Assembly: GCA_019638615.1 (NCBI GenBank)
Contig: JAHBTL010000001.1
Span: 372,001-436,000 of the forward strand
Origin: Chitinophagaceae bacterium
Lineage (GTDB): Bacteria; Bacteroidota; Bacteroidia; Chitinophagales; Chitinophagaceae
Direction: 5' to 3'
Length of the DNA stretch: 64,000 bases
Program-made: the position numbers and the translations under genes
Notes under the pieces: generated by a model
The model's input: only the letters and a program-made list of their open reading frames with translations
What the model was told of the DNA's origin: nothing
The model's database searches: none
In this document: positions 34,509 to 44,056 of the stretch, one piece after another
Numbering within the stretch: the stretch's first letter is position 1
How the letters are laid out: each line of letters starts with the position of its first letter

Positions 34509-37409
34509 TTATTTATGTTCCAGCAGAACCTGCTCAATGGCTGCCAATGCTGTCTTACTGTTCTCGTCTGTATTTTTTTGAAGTGTTTGTTTTGCCTTTT
34601 GAAGAACATCTGTTGCACTTTTATCGGGTATTGCACCTATCCGCTGGATCGTACATACCAACAGGTTGGGTAATTTAGCTCCCATTGCCAACTCAATGGC
34701 CCTGCCGGGATCTGCTTCAGTCAAAGGTTCCAGCGCGTACCATACCAGGAACGGAATATTGGCATCTTTAGCATCTTCATTCCTGGCAGACAGGTTCTTT
34801 ACTATTTCCCATCTTTGAGACAGTTCCATCCTTTGAAGCGCGGAAGCAATATACAAACGCACAATGGCGGAGGAATCTTTTCCTGCCAGCGTTTCAAAAC
34901 GTTTTTGAGCGGCGGCTGATACTTTTTTATTTTCTGCCAGCAACTGCACAGCCCATGACCTTACGTACTCATTGGCATTATCCAGCAAGCCGATCAGTTG
35001 TTCTTCGCTGATGCCATTGGTAGCATGCAAAGCCCACAGGGCACGCAGCTTACGCGTGGCATCCGGATTTTCATTTAATATCTTCCAAAGCGCCTTGTGA
35101 ACATCGTCTCCCGCTTTTCTTTCCTGCAATAAACGACGGGCATGACGGACATAAAACTCATTTTCATGAAGCTGCAATGCCACCAGCTCTGCATTGGTTT
35201 TGCTGGAAAGATCAACAGGTTCCCAGGTGTCATCTTTATGAGAGATCCTGAAGATGCGACCCAGGGTTTTGTTGTGTACAGCCGGGTTTGGATTGTGACA
35301 TTGATTCTGGTCGTACCAGTCTATTACAAAAACAGACCCGTTAGGCGCTATCTGGAAGTTCAGCCACAACGACCAGGAATCGTTGCGTAAGATAAAATCC
35401 TTTCCATGCCTGCCGGTATACCCCGAGCCGGACCGCACAAGCATATCTGTATTCACCCGGTGACCATGCAGGTTATTCATATAAATGGAGCTCCTGTCTA
35501 ACCCCCATTTTTTGTTGCCAAGATAAAACATGGCACCTGCATGCGCATGCCCGCCACCTACGGAGCCGGAACGGAAATTACCGGCATGCGGACCGGCATT
35601 CCCTATCCAGTGAACATGATCCGCAATGGTTTTAATATCGTCATAAGTATAAGCGTTAAAGTGTTTTCCACCCTGGCGGAAATACCTGCCGCCCTGGATC
35701 ATGTGGTAGAGATGCGGAATTACACATGCTGTGATGAACGCATGCCCGTAATCGTTAAAATCAATTCCCCAGGGATTGCTGGTTCCATGCGCAAACACTT
35801 CAAATTCATGCCGGGTGGGATGGTACCTCCATACACCTGCGTTGATGCGTGTCCGTTCGGCATCGGGCGCGCCGGGCTTGCCTACATTGGAATGGGTGAA
35901 CACGCCATGTGTACCATACAACCATCCGTCCGGTCCCCATTTGAAAGTATTTAAGGTTTCGTGTGTGTCCTCATATCCCCATCCGTCCAGTAATATCTGT
36001 GGCTTGCCTGCCGGCTTATCGCCGCTTTCATCTATGGGAATAAACATTAAATAAGGGGCAGCACCTATCCATACACCTCCAAATCCCCATTCGATACCGC
36101 TAACAAGATTTAAACCATCGGTAAAAACTTTTTTACTATCAAGCGTGCCATTGCCATCCGTATCTTCAAAAATAAGAATACGGTCTCTTCCTTTTCCTTC
36201 CTCAGCCCTTACAGGATAAGTTTGAGATTCAACCACCCACAGCCTTCCCCTGTCGTCGAGCGCAAATGCTATTGGTTTAACGATGTCCGGTTCAGCAGCA
36301 CCCAACTGTACAGAAAATCCTTCAGGGAGCGACATTGCTTTTACCGCTTCCGGGCCGGAAAGACCCGCATGCGGCACAATATCCCTGGCGGGCAATATCA
36401 CGATATCTTCCGGGCGTAACTGGTTCTTGTATTTAGGTTGTTCCTTATGAAAACGGAAATTATCGAAAGCAATATGCGACCATACATTATCGCCTATATA
36501 GTGGATTTCCGGCACTTTTCCATTTTCCTCATCTACCAGCCGGATGTACATTTTTTTACCAATATAGGGCCGTAAATCCACTACTACCGGGCGAAAAACA
36601 GCCTGGCGCGTTCCTCTTATGTATCCTTCTGTTACAGGACCTGAAATCTTAAAAAACGGTTTCGATGAATCTTCAAGTATTAACTCAACCCTCGCTCCTT
36701 CCAGCGCGCCGCCGGCAACTTTAAAAGTGGCCCAGGGATGAGTGATCTCAAATGTTTCTGAGATAAGCGTTCCCTTCAACTGGTAATTAACCGTGCCGCC
36801 GCTGCTGACATAATAGTCGCCGTCCTGCTGCAACTGCAACGAATCGGGATATAACGGAGCAGCATCAAAAGCAACAGATCTTGGGCCGAATGCTTCGCCG
36901 CTAGCTTTCCAATCCTGGAGGCTTCCCCTCTCAAAACCGAGGTTCAAAGGCCTGCCGTTCTTGCGGGGGGATACTCCTTCATCAACTGCCGCATCTTCAA
37001 AACTTTCAACAATCTCAAAACGTCCGTTCATGATCTGCCGGTGCCCGGGGATGCTGCAGAAATAAACATCGTCTTCCTGTGCCTCTACTACCACGCTCGT
37101 GGTATCTCCCTTTTGAACGATGGGAATACTTTTCGCGCCCGATTTTTCAAATACAATATCATGCGACATCAACTCACCATTCACCAGCCGCACCCGCACT
37201 CGTTCTCCTTTTTTTGCCCGTAATACCGGGTTTCTTATTCCATCAATATCACCACCAATGCCTGTATACCCGGTCATTTTTGACTCCAGCACATATTCCC
37301 TGTCTGTTTTTACTACTACTTCTTCTTTCGCGGCAGGAGCTTTGCAACCAACGGCAAAATACAGCGAAAACATTAAGGGCAAAAGGTTTGAAAGACGAAA
37401 CAATTTCAT
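34509..37409 (-). CDS. lipoprotein: cupredoxin fused to a PVC-type dehydrogenase with HEAT-like tail
   Basis: From ATG 37409 (not 37511) the product is 966 residues with lipobox FAVGC (Cys22). Domains: a cupredoxin (about 35-135) with a type 1 copper site, His in SHDIVF and CSIPGHRQIM (Cys-x4-His-x3-Met); a galactose-binding-like beta domain (about 150-335); a PVC-type membrane-bound dehydrogenase propeller (about 365-760; 'GFSVQLGAAEPDIVKPIAFALDDRGRLWVVES', 'NPWGIDFNDYGHAF'); and HEAT-like helices (about 780-960). No CxxCH haem motif follows, unlike many relatives. It probably oxidises a sugar or alcohol in the periplasm and passes electrons to copper. It lies 115 bp downstream of susD and may share its operon. 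Confidence 0.87.
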   Translation of the reverse strand: MKLFRLSNLLPLMFSLYFAVGCKAPAAKEEVVVKTDREYVLESKMTGYTGIGGDIDGIRNPVLRAKKGERVRVRLVNGELMSHDIVFEKSGAKSIPIVQKGDTTSVVVEAQEDDVYFCSIPGHRQIMNGRFEIVESFEDAAVDEGVSPRKNGRPLNLGFERGSLQDWKASGEAFGPRSVAFDAAPLYPDSLQLQQDGDYYVSSGGTVNYQLKGTLISETFEITHPWATFKVAGGALEGARVELILEDSSKPFFKISGPVTEGYIRGTRQAVFRPVVVDLRPYIGKKMYIRLVDEENGKVPEIHYIGDNVWSHIAFDNFRFHKEQPKYKNQLRPEDIVILPARDIVPHAGLSGPEAVKAMSLPEGFSVQLGAAEPDIVKPIAFALDDRGRLWVVESQTYPVRAEEGKGRDRILIFEDTDGNGTLDSKKVFTDGLNLVSGIEWGFGGVWIGAAPYLMFIPIDESGDKPAGKPQILLDGWGYEDTHETLNTFKWGPDGWLYGTHGVFTHSNVGKPGAPDAERTRINAGVWRYHPTRHEFEVFAHGTSNPWGIDFNDYGHAFITACVIPHLYHMIQGGRYFRQGGKHFNAYTYDDIKTIADHVHWIGNAGPHAGNFRSGSVGGGHAHAGAMFYLGNKKWGLDRSSIYMNNLHGHRVNTDMLVRSGSGYTGRHGKDFILRNDSWSLWLNFQIAPNGSVFVIDWYDQNQCHNPNPAVHNKTLGRIFRISHKDDTWEPVDLSSKTNAELVALQLHENEFYVRHARRLLQERKAGDDVHKALWKILNENPDATRKLRALWALHATNGISEEQLIGLLDNANEYVRSWAVQLLAENKKVSAAAQKRFETLAGKDSSAIVRLYIASALQRMELSQRWEIVKNLSARNEDAKDANIPFLVWYALEPLTEADPGRAIELAMGAKLPNLLVCTIQRIGAIPDKSATDVLQKAKQTLQKNTDENSKTALAAIEQVLLEHK

Positions 37410-37524
37410 ACGAAAACGATACTTTTTAAATTTATAATTTGAACAGATATTAACGTTATTCCATCCTGCGCTACAGTAAAAAATTTTCCTGTATATACTC
37501 TTACTGTACATATTTCCTCAGCGA

Positions 37525-39264
37525 TCAGTAGCCAACATTTTGCTTATACACACCAAATGAATAATTTACCTGGGGCTGTGGAATAGGCATGTATTCATCG
37601 CGCCCGGCAGTAAAATGTCCATCCTTCATCCAGGGACGGCCTCTTGGAAACTCTTTTGCAAAATAAGCGTTTAACACAGATTCTGCTATCCCCCAGCGTA
37701 CAAGGTCGTACCAGCGTATCCCTTCCATCGCAAACTCAAGCCGGTTTTCAAACATAAGGGCCTTCCACGCAAATTCTTTCGTCCAGTTACAATTCACCCC
37801 GTTCTGGTATGTACTGATATGATACGATAAAGTAGGCGTTCCGTTAGCGAACTTTAACCGCCCGGTACTTTCTGCTGCCCGCTGGCGCACTTCATTTATA
37901 ATAGGCAAAGCTTCATTTTCGCGCCCCAGTTGAATCAATATTTCAGCTTTTTGAAGCAATATCCTGCTGTAACGTATAGCGATCTCATTCTTTGAGTTAT
38001 GCATCCAGAACAGGTTTACCAAACAGGCGCAATCAGACTCAACATTTTCTTTAAGTGAATTAAAATAACCATAGTTAGCCGGATCTCTTGATCCGCTGCT
38101 GTCGAACAACAGGCCAGACTGATACTTCCAGGGAAGCCCGGGAACAGCTACAGTATGGCTAATCCTGGGATCCCAGGTGTTGCTGGCAAAGTAGGTATTT
38201 TTATTCACAATCTCAGCATCATTGTAGGTATCAAACAGCGGAAGACCATTGGCATCTACCCTAAAGGCATTTACAAGATTTACCGATGCCTTGTGAAAGT
38301 CGCAACATGCAAACTGGGGCGGCCACCAGGGCGCGTTCAAAGGAGTACCAAAGTTCAAATTACCATTGGGAGTTCCGTCTCCATGCGAATACTGCCATTC
38401 AAAAATAGATTCCGGCGACTGGTTATCGTAACTGTATAAAAAGTTGATGGCAAAATCGGGCGCAAGGCTGTATTTACCACCTGAAATAATTTGATCCGCC
38501 ACACCCAATGCCTGGGTGAGCTTTTCCTGGTTAATGTTAACCAGTTGGTTCCTGTCATCCTGCTCATACGCCATCCACATTAATATTTCCAGCATTTGTG
38601 AAAGGGCCGCATATTTGGTTGGACGCCCTGCATCGGGCTGTGTTTCCGGCAGATCCGCAGCAGCTGCAGCAAAATCATCATAAATATTTTGCCATAAATA
38701 AAGATCATTGGGGGCGCCATCGGGCCTGTTAGGGATTTTCGCGATAGAATCGTTGCTCACTGTTTCATCAAAATAGGGAATCCACCTGTACCATTTTTTC
38801 AGATCAAGAAATATATACCCACGCAGGAAACGGACTTCAGCGATTCTCTGCTTCTTTTTTGGATATGCCGACTCGTCAATAGCATTTAATGCCCTTAAAG
38901 CAGTATTGCACCTTGATACACCCTGGTACTGACCATACCAAATACCATCATTGTTACCGGTGCTGGGGGTATTCAGGGAAAAAACTTCCCATTGATACCA
39001 TGGAATCTGGTCGCCAATTCCGCCGCCTCCCTTATAAGAATCGTCAGATTTAATATCCGCCAGCCAGGTTGCCTGCTTTTGGTTAATAACGCCTGCATGA
39101 GGTATCCAGGCATAGGCCGCCACTACCAATCCGTCAATATTTTCCGGCGTGCTTACATTTTCTTCTGTCACAACACCCTGCGGTGTGACATCTAAAAATT
39201 TTTTACAACTGATGATCAATATACAAACAGTTGATATCAGCATATACTTAGATAATGTTTTCAT
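37525..39264 (-). CDS. RagB/SusD-family nutrient-binding outer-membrane lipoprotein
   Basis: A 579-residue SusD-like lipoprotein (start ATG 39264; the frame extends 17 codons upstream without support). The signal KYMLISTVCILIISC ends in lipobox Cys20, followed by 'KKFLDVTPQGVVTEEN', the standard SusD opening. TPR-like helices and late motifs 'RLEFAMEGIRWYDLVRWG', 'FPRGRPW' and 'YMPIPQPQVNYS' are typical. It caps the SusC barrel and captures the ligand on the cell surface. Located 68 bp downstream of susC. The substrate cannot be read from sequence. Confidence 0.95.
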   Translation of the reverse strand: MKTLSKYMLISTVCILIISCKKFLDVTPQGVVTEENVSTPENIDGLVVAAYAWIPHAGVINQKQATWLADIKSDDSYKGGGGIGDQIPWYQWEVFSLNTPSTGNNDGIWYGQYQGVSRCNTALRALNAIDESAYPKKKQRIAEVRFLRGYIFLDLKKWYRWIPYFDETVSNDSIAKIPNRPDGAPNDLYLWQNIYDDFAAAAADLPETQPDAGRPTKYAALSQMLEILMWMAYEQDDRNQLVNINQEKLTQALGVADQIISGGKYSLAPDFAINFLYSYDNQSPESIFEWQYSHGDGTPNGNLNFGTPLNAPWWPPQFACCDFHKASVNLVNAFRVDANGLPLFDTYNDAEIVNKNTYFASNTWDPRISHTVAVPGLPWKYQSGLLFDSSGSRDPANYGYFNSLKENVESDCACLVNLFWMHNSKNEIAIRYSRILLQKAEILIQLGRENEALPIINEVRQRAAESTGRLKFANGTPTLSYHISTYQNGVNCNWTKEFAWKALMFENRLEFAMEGIRWYDLVRWGIAESVLNAYFAKEFPRGRPWMKDGHFTAGRDEYMPIPQPQVNYSFGVYKQNVGY

Positions 39265-39332
39265 ATAAATTCTTTTTTCGATGCTCAAAAATGCCTGGTA
39301 CATTAACCAGAACATGTTTTACAGTCTACGCT

Positions 39333-42300
39333 TTAAAATGACACTTCTATTCCTGCTTTTACAATCTGCGGACGCACATACGGGTTAGAGTAGTCGCTTC
39401 CTTCAGGCGTTTCAGGATCTATGCTGGTGAATTTTTTATTCTTGAAACCAAGAATATTTTCGGCCATTATAAAAAAGTACAACTTTTCCATTCCCAGCCT
39501 GGAACGTAATGATTGCGGAATGTTATAACCTAACTGAATATTTCTAAGCTTAAGATAATTACCCGGCTCTATTAAATAGGTAGACAGGCGAAGCTCATCA
39601 TTTACATTATTAAGCGACAAGCCCGGAATGGTAGAATTAGGATTGGAAAGCGACCACGCATCCAGCACACGCGTTGGATGATTGAATCCATTTTGTATCC
39701 ATACATTCCAGAAATCACTGTAGGTTTTCCAACCATTGTATACCTTAAGGCCACCTATACCCTGCCAGAACATAGAGAAGTCGAAGTTCTTATAGGTCAG
39801 ATTTACAGAAAAACCATATTCAACCTTTGGGATCGGGCCATCACCAATCCAGGTCCGGTCATAATCATAGTCTATTACGCCATCAGGATGCCCGTCCGGG
39901 CCGGAAATGTCTTTATACCTGATCCGTCCTAAACTTTTTCCGGGTTGTACTGCGGAATTGCCTACTTCATCCTGTGATTTAAAAAGCCCATCGGCAATAA
40001 AGCCATAATAAGATCCCCAGGGATGCCCGGCAATACCATCGCCCTTTAAAGCGCTACCTCCCCAGCTATACTGCACCGAAACGGGCAGGCTGTTTACAAC
40101 ATTCTTGTTATATGCTATATTCCCCCGTACCTGGTAATTAAAATTCCTGCCGGCATTTCCCTGGTATACAAGTGTAAGCTCCACGCCCCTGTTAGTCATA
40201 TTCGCAGCATTGATATAAGTATAGGCCCCTTCACCAAAAGTTCCCAGGTAAGGAGGCTGGATCAACATGCCATCGGTATATTTTTTATAGAAATCGATAG
40301 AACCCGAAATTTTCTGGCTCAGGAACCCAAAGTCTAGACCGATGTTGGTTTGTGTAGTGGTTTCCCATCGTAGATTACTATTACCTGTACGCACCCTGTT
40401 ATAGCCTGAAGGAAGGCTGGAAGTTATATTTCCGTCAATGGCATAGGATGTATAATTATAGTTGGTGGCAAAATATGTTTGAGCTGCCAGTGAACTGATA
40501 TTTGCAAGGCTTCCGTTCCTGCCCCAGCTTGCACGTATCTTCAGGTCGGAGATAAACTGGTTATCGGCCATAAAAGCTTCATTATTGATACGCCAACCGG
40601 CTGCAAAAGCAGGGAATAATGCAAACCGGTTGTTTGCACCAAATTTAGAAGACCCGTCGTACCTTAACGAACCCGATAAAAGGTATCTGGAATCAAAGGA
40701 ATAATTGAACTTTCCAAAATACGAAAGAAGGTTATACTGATCGCCACCAGCCGACATAGACATATTACCGGTAGCAGTGCTCAGGTAAGCATAATCGTAA
40801 TTCTGGAACGCAAGTGTTTGACGGGTAGCGCTCATATTTTCGCTGGTAAACTTATTTGCCTGCATACCGGCCAGCACATCCAGGTTGTGTTTCCCTGTAT
40901 TTAATTTATAGTTAAGCGTATTGGTAAGGTCCAATATGGCTTCCCGCCAATACCATTGATTGACATTGCTGATAGGATCAAATTTTCCTCCTCCTTCTAC
41001 AAAACTAAAACGAATATTCCTGTGATACCCATCAGTATATACAAGTCCCAATTGAGACCGGAGTGTAAGATTTTTTACCAGTATCAGGTTCGCGTGTACA
41101 TCTCCGAATATCTTATTGTACTTGTTGCCGTTCTTCCTGTTAAGCGTAAGCGTTCTTACCGGGTTCCAGTAATCGTCCATGCCCAAGGCCACCGCAGAAC
41201 CGCCCCAGCCACCATCTGTAGTATAAACCGGAACAATAGCAGGCATTACCATGGCATCATGCATTACATTTTGATTATTGTCTATGATATGGGCTACTTC
41301 TATATTCTCTCCTATAGACAATCGGTCACGGATCACTTTATACTCGGTATTCAACCTCACCGAAAATCTTTTAAACCCGGTGTGGATCATGATTCCCTGG
41401 TTTTGCATAAAGTTCAGCGACAACAGGGATGTTGATTTTTCATTGCCACCGGATACCGTTAGCTGGTGATTGTGCTGCACGCCCAGTTGAGAAATAGCAT
41501 CCAGCCAGTTGGTATTAGCGGCTAACATGGTTTTATCTGCATTGAGATACTGCACCGGCGTTACCTTATCCAAAACCGGAATGCCTGAAGCGTCTGTATG
41601 CCATTCATAATCGTATATCTGTGTAACCGCATTCGGATCTTGTCCGCCGTTCACGGCTGCCTGCCATAAAGCCTGTCCATATTGTTGCGTATTGAGCATT
41701 GGCACTTTATTCCAAAAAGCAGAATATCCAATGGAACCGTTGTAAGAGATTTTTGCTTTGCCCGCCTGTCCTTTTTTTGTTTGAATAAGTATAACACCCG
41801 CTCCCCCCTGTGTGCCATAGATACTGGCAGAGTAGGCGTCTTTCAAAACCTGCATCGACGCAATATTCTCCGGATTGATATCTCTTAGGTTCATGTAGCT
41901 GGGTACACCGTCGATTACAATCAACGGAGCACCGCCGTTTAAAGAAGTTAGCCCTCTTACCTGTATGCCCACATTACCTGCAGGATTACCATCTGTAGTG
42001 ACACGCATACCGGGTACAACCCCTTGCAGGGACTGCATTACGTTGGTACCGCCATGGCTCTTTGTTAGCTCCCTGGGTGTAATTACTGCCACGGCCCCGG
42101 TTAAATCTGCTTTTTTCTGTGTCATATAACCGGTTACCACTACTTCATCCAGATCAGAAGTAGCCTTCGGTTTTAGCACCACCTCAATATTAGTAGCATT
42201 TCCAACGGTCAGCTTTTGTTCAATCATTCCTACATATGATATCTCAAGCGTTTGACCTTTAAATGCGCTGATAGAAAAGATACCATCCACATCGGTGGTA

Positions 42301-42503
42301 GCTACTGTGGTGGTACCCGAAACCCTCACCGTTACTCCTCCGAGAGGATTCGAGTTGTCATCTGTTATTTTTCCTGAAATAATGCTTTGCTGCGAAAAGA
42401 CCGTTGAGGAAAAAAGAAGCAGCAGGGCAGCTAATAGTTGCATTCTGAAGCCGGATAGGACTCTCAGACGCCTAGCAATCGTTTGGCGCAAATTTAAACA
42501 CAT
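39333..42503 (-). CDS. SusC/RagA-family TonB-linked outer-membrane transporter
   Basis: A 1056-residue TonB-dependent transporter. Signal region: MQLLAALLLLFSSTVFSQQ (an internal Met at residue 21 is an alternative start). A carboxypeptidase-regulatory-like domain follows (SGKITDDNSNPLGGVTVRV ... ISYVGM), then the SusC linker 'LDEVVVTGYMTQKKADLTGAV', the plug ('LQGVVPGMRV', 'VRGLTSLNGGAPLIVIDGVP', 'IASMQVLKDAYSASIYGTQGGAGVILIQTKKG') and a 22-strand barrel ending 'RPQIVKAGIEVSF'. No STN domain and no FecR/anti-sigma pair nearby, so control is not by the usual surface-signalling route. First gene of the susC-susD-(dehydrogenase) unit. Confidence 0.95.
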   Translation of the reverse strand: MCLNLRQTIARRLRVLSGFRMQLLAALLLLFSSTVFSQQSIISGKITDDNSNPLGGVTVRVSGTTTVATTDVDGIFSISAFKGQTLEISYVGMIEQKLTVGNATNIEVVLKPKATSDLDEVVVTGYMTQKKADLTGAVAVITPRELTKSHGGTNVMQSLQGVVPGMRVTTDGNPAGNVGIQVRGLTSLNGGAPLIVIDGVPSYMNLRDINPENIASMQVLKDAYSASIYGTQGGAGVILIQTKKGQAGKAKISYNGSIGYSAFWNKVPMLNTQQYGQALWQAAVNGGQDPNAVTQIYDYEWHTDASGIPVLDKVTPVQYLNADKTMLAANTNWLDAISQLGVQHNHQLTVSGGNEKSTSLLSLNFMQNQGIMIHTGFKRFSVRLNTEYKVIRDRLSIGENIEVAHIIDNNQNVMHDAMVMPAIVPVYTTDGGWGGSAVALGMDDYWNPVRTLTLNRKNGNKYNKIFGDVHANLILVKNLTLRSQLGLVYTDGYHRNIRFSFVEGGGKFDPISNVNQWYWREAILDLTNTLNYKLNTGKHNLDVLAGMQANKFTSENMSATRQTLAFQNYDYAYLSTATGNMSMSAGGDQYNLLSYFGKFNYSFDSRYLLSGSLRYDGSSKFGANNRFALFPAFAAGWRINNEAFMADNQFISDLKIRASWGRNGSLANISSLAAQTYFATNYNYTSYAIDGNITSSLPSGYNRVRTGNSNLRWETTTQTNIGLDFGFLSQKISGSIDFYKKYTDGMLIQPPYLGTFGEGAYTYINAANMTNRGVELTLVYQGNAGRNFNYQVRGNIAYNKNVVNSLPVSVQYSWGGSALKGDGIAGHPWGSYYGFIADGLFKSQDEVGNSAVQPGKSLGRIRYKDISGPDGHPDGVIDYDYDRTWIGDGPIPKVEYGFSVNLTYKNFDFSMFWQGIGGLKVYNGWKTYSDFWNVWIQNGFNHPTRVLDAWSLSNPNSTIPGLSLNNVNDELRLSTYLIEPGNYLKLRNIQLGYNIPQSLRSRLGMEKLYFFIMAENILGFKNKKFTSIDPETPEGSDYSNPYVRPQIVKAGIEVSF

Positions 42504-42992
42504 GGCTTTTGTTTTTAGTGATCCATGAATAAATTACAATCTACTCTCTGGGACTAAAAGGTTGAGAATACAGGCAGCATTCAACCGGGTAGGTTCGTAC
42601 ATCGATCAATGTGATAATTACTATTCCAGGATTTCTGATAGCGGGATATGCGGGCTTAAACAAAACAATATTTACAACAGGAAAGCATGGCAGGCAGTTT
42701 ATTTTGATTAATAAAAATTTAACAATTCTAAGGTAGAAGAAATAACAGATCGGGAAATTGCATATTATGTCCAATACTGACTGTATTATATCCTGTTTTA
42801 AATGTTTACACATCAACAGGTGGCATTATTTTGCTATTGAATGGCAGTATTGCCTGTTTTGCGAAGAATTTTTTGAAAAAGAATATTTGTAAGATATGCA
42901 GCAGGACAATTGCACTGGATGCTGTGCCTTATTACAAATTTGTAAAATGAACTTATTATTGAACCATTCTATTTATATTGATACCACGTAAT
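42504..42992. promoter_or_regulatory. upstream region of susC; no gene seen
   Basis: An AT-rich 489-bp gap between susC and the TIM-barrel isomerase gene, both leftward. It should contain the susC promoter, but no clear TTG/TAnnTTTG pair stands out. It shares the 16-mer ACATCAACAGGTGGCA (42810-42825) with 63200-63215. The 91-codon reading frame at 42541-42816 has no protein-like composition and is not called. Confidence 0.4.
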
Positions 42993-43877
42993 TTATCCCC
43001 AATACTCTTTCATTTTCTTTCTTAAAAAAGCTACGCTGCGTTCCAGTTGATCCATGCCGTCGACCCCATCTTCAATACTGATCCAGCTATCGAATCCCAC
43101 TCTTTTTAATTCTGCAAAAATGGCATCGTAATTATTCAATCCCTTTCCTATCTCACCATGGCTCAGTCTTTTGGCATAGCCCAATGCCCCGCCTTCCTCT
43201 TTTCTCAAATCTTCAATAGTACCTTCTTTCAGGTAGCGGTCGCTGGCATGCATGGTTACCACGCGGTCTGATATTTTATATAACAACTCAAGTGGATCTT
43301 CGCCGGCCAGGTAAGTATTGCTGGGGTCGTAATTCACGCCAAAGTTTGGGTGATGAATGCTATTGACCAGCTTACTGAATACATCCATTTTTTGTGCAAA
43401 TTCGGGGTATTCCCAAAAATCGTCTTTATAATGATTTTCCAGTATCAATGTAATCCCTCTTTCCTGCGCATAAGGTAAGCATACATAAATACTGTCAGCC
43501 GCAAGCTTCACACCCTCCTCTACCGAAAGTTCAGGACGTCGTTGCCCCGATAATACACGACAATAAGAACCACCCAACACATAAGTCATATCAATCCATT
43601 CCTTTTGTTTGGCAATTTCCTTTTCGCGGAATTTTGCATCCGGATGAGTAAAATCGGGCGAGCAGCACATCATGGGGATTGTTTTACCATGATCTTCTAC
43701 CTGTTTACGAAATCCGGCCCATTTGCTTTTATCTGCCATTTCCAGGAAACCGGCATACCATTCCAGCCCGTCAATATCCAGTTTTACAGCAAGATCAATC
43801 CATTCTGATACGGTCATTGTTCCCTCTTTGCAAAGAGCGGTCATAAAGGCTTTGGGAAATGCGGCTAAACGGGGCAT
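42993..43877 (-). CDS. sugar phosphate isomerase/epimerase (TIM barrel)
   Basis: A 294-residue AP-endonuclease-2-like TIM barrel of standard length. Metal ligands can be placed: Glu in ITLILENHYKDD, Asp/Asn in FGVNYDPSNTYLAG (with 'HHPNFG' before), His in VTMHASDRYL and Glu at the end in WISIEDGVDG. No signal peptide. It is divergent from the secreted Gfo/Idh/MocA gene across a 179-bp gap, and the pair is the usual dehydrogenase/isomerase combination of sugar and cyclitol routes (as in MocA/MocC of rhizopine catabolism). The substrate is not determined. Confidence 0.9.
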   Translation of the reverse strand: MPRLAAFPKAFMTALCKEGTMTVSEWIDLAVKLDIDGLEWYAGFLEMADKSKWAGFRKQVEDHGKTIPMMCCSPDFTHPDAKFREKEIAKQKEWIDMTYVLGGSYCRVLSGQRRPELSVEEGVKLAADSIYVCLPYAQERGITLILENHYKDDFWEYPEFAQKMDVFSKLVNSIHHPNFGVNYDPSNTYLAGEDPLELLYKISDRVVTMHASDRYLKEGTIEDLRKEEGGALGYAKRLSHGEIGKGLNNYDAIFAELKRVGFDSWISIEDGVDGMDQLERSVAFLRKKMKEYWG

Positions 43878-44056
43878 AATATAATTTGAGATTTGAAATT
43901 TGAAATTCGAGATTTTATAAAACCAACTTTTGTTAAAAATATAATTTTCTTGCTTACGGAAGCAAAAAAAACAACCACTTTAAAAACAAAAATGCTTTTA
44001 GTAATTTCATGCTGTTGTATATGCTTCCCCTATCTGTAACTAAAATAACCAACAAG

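Noticed and set aside
42541-42816. 91-codon leftward reading frame upstream of susC
   Set aside because: Cys/Ile/Phe-rich low-complexity product from AT-rich DNA, no homology-like motif; more likely the susC leader region.
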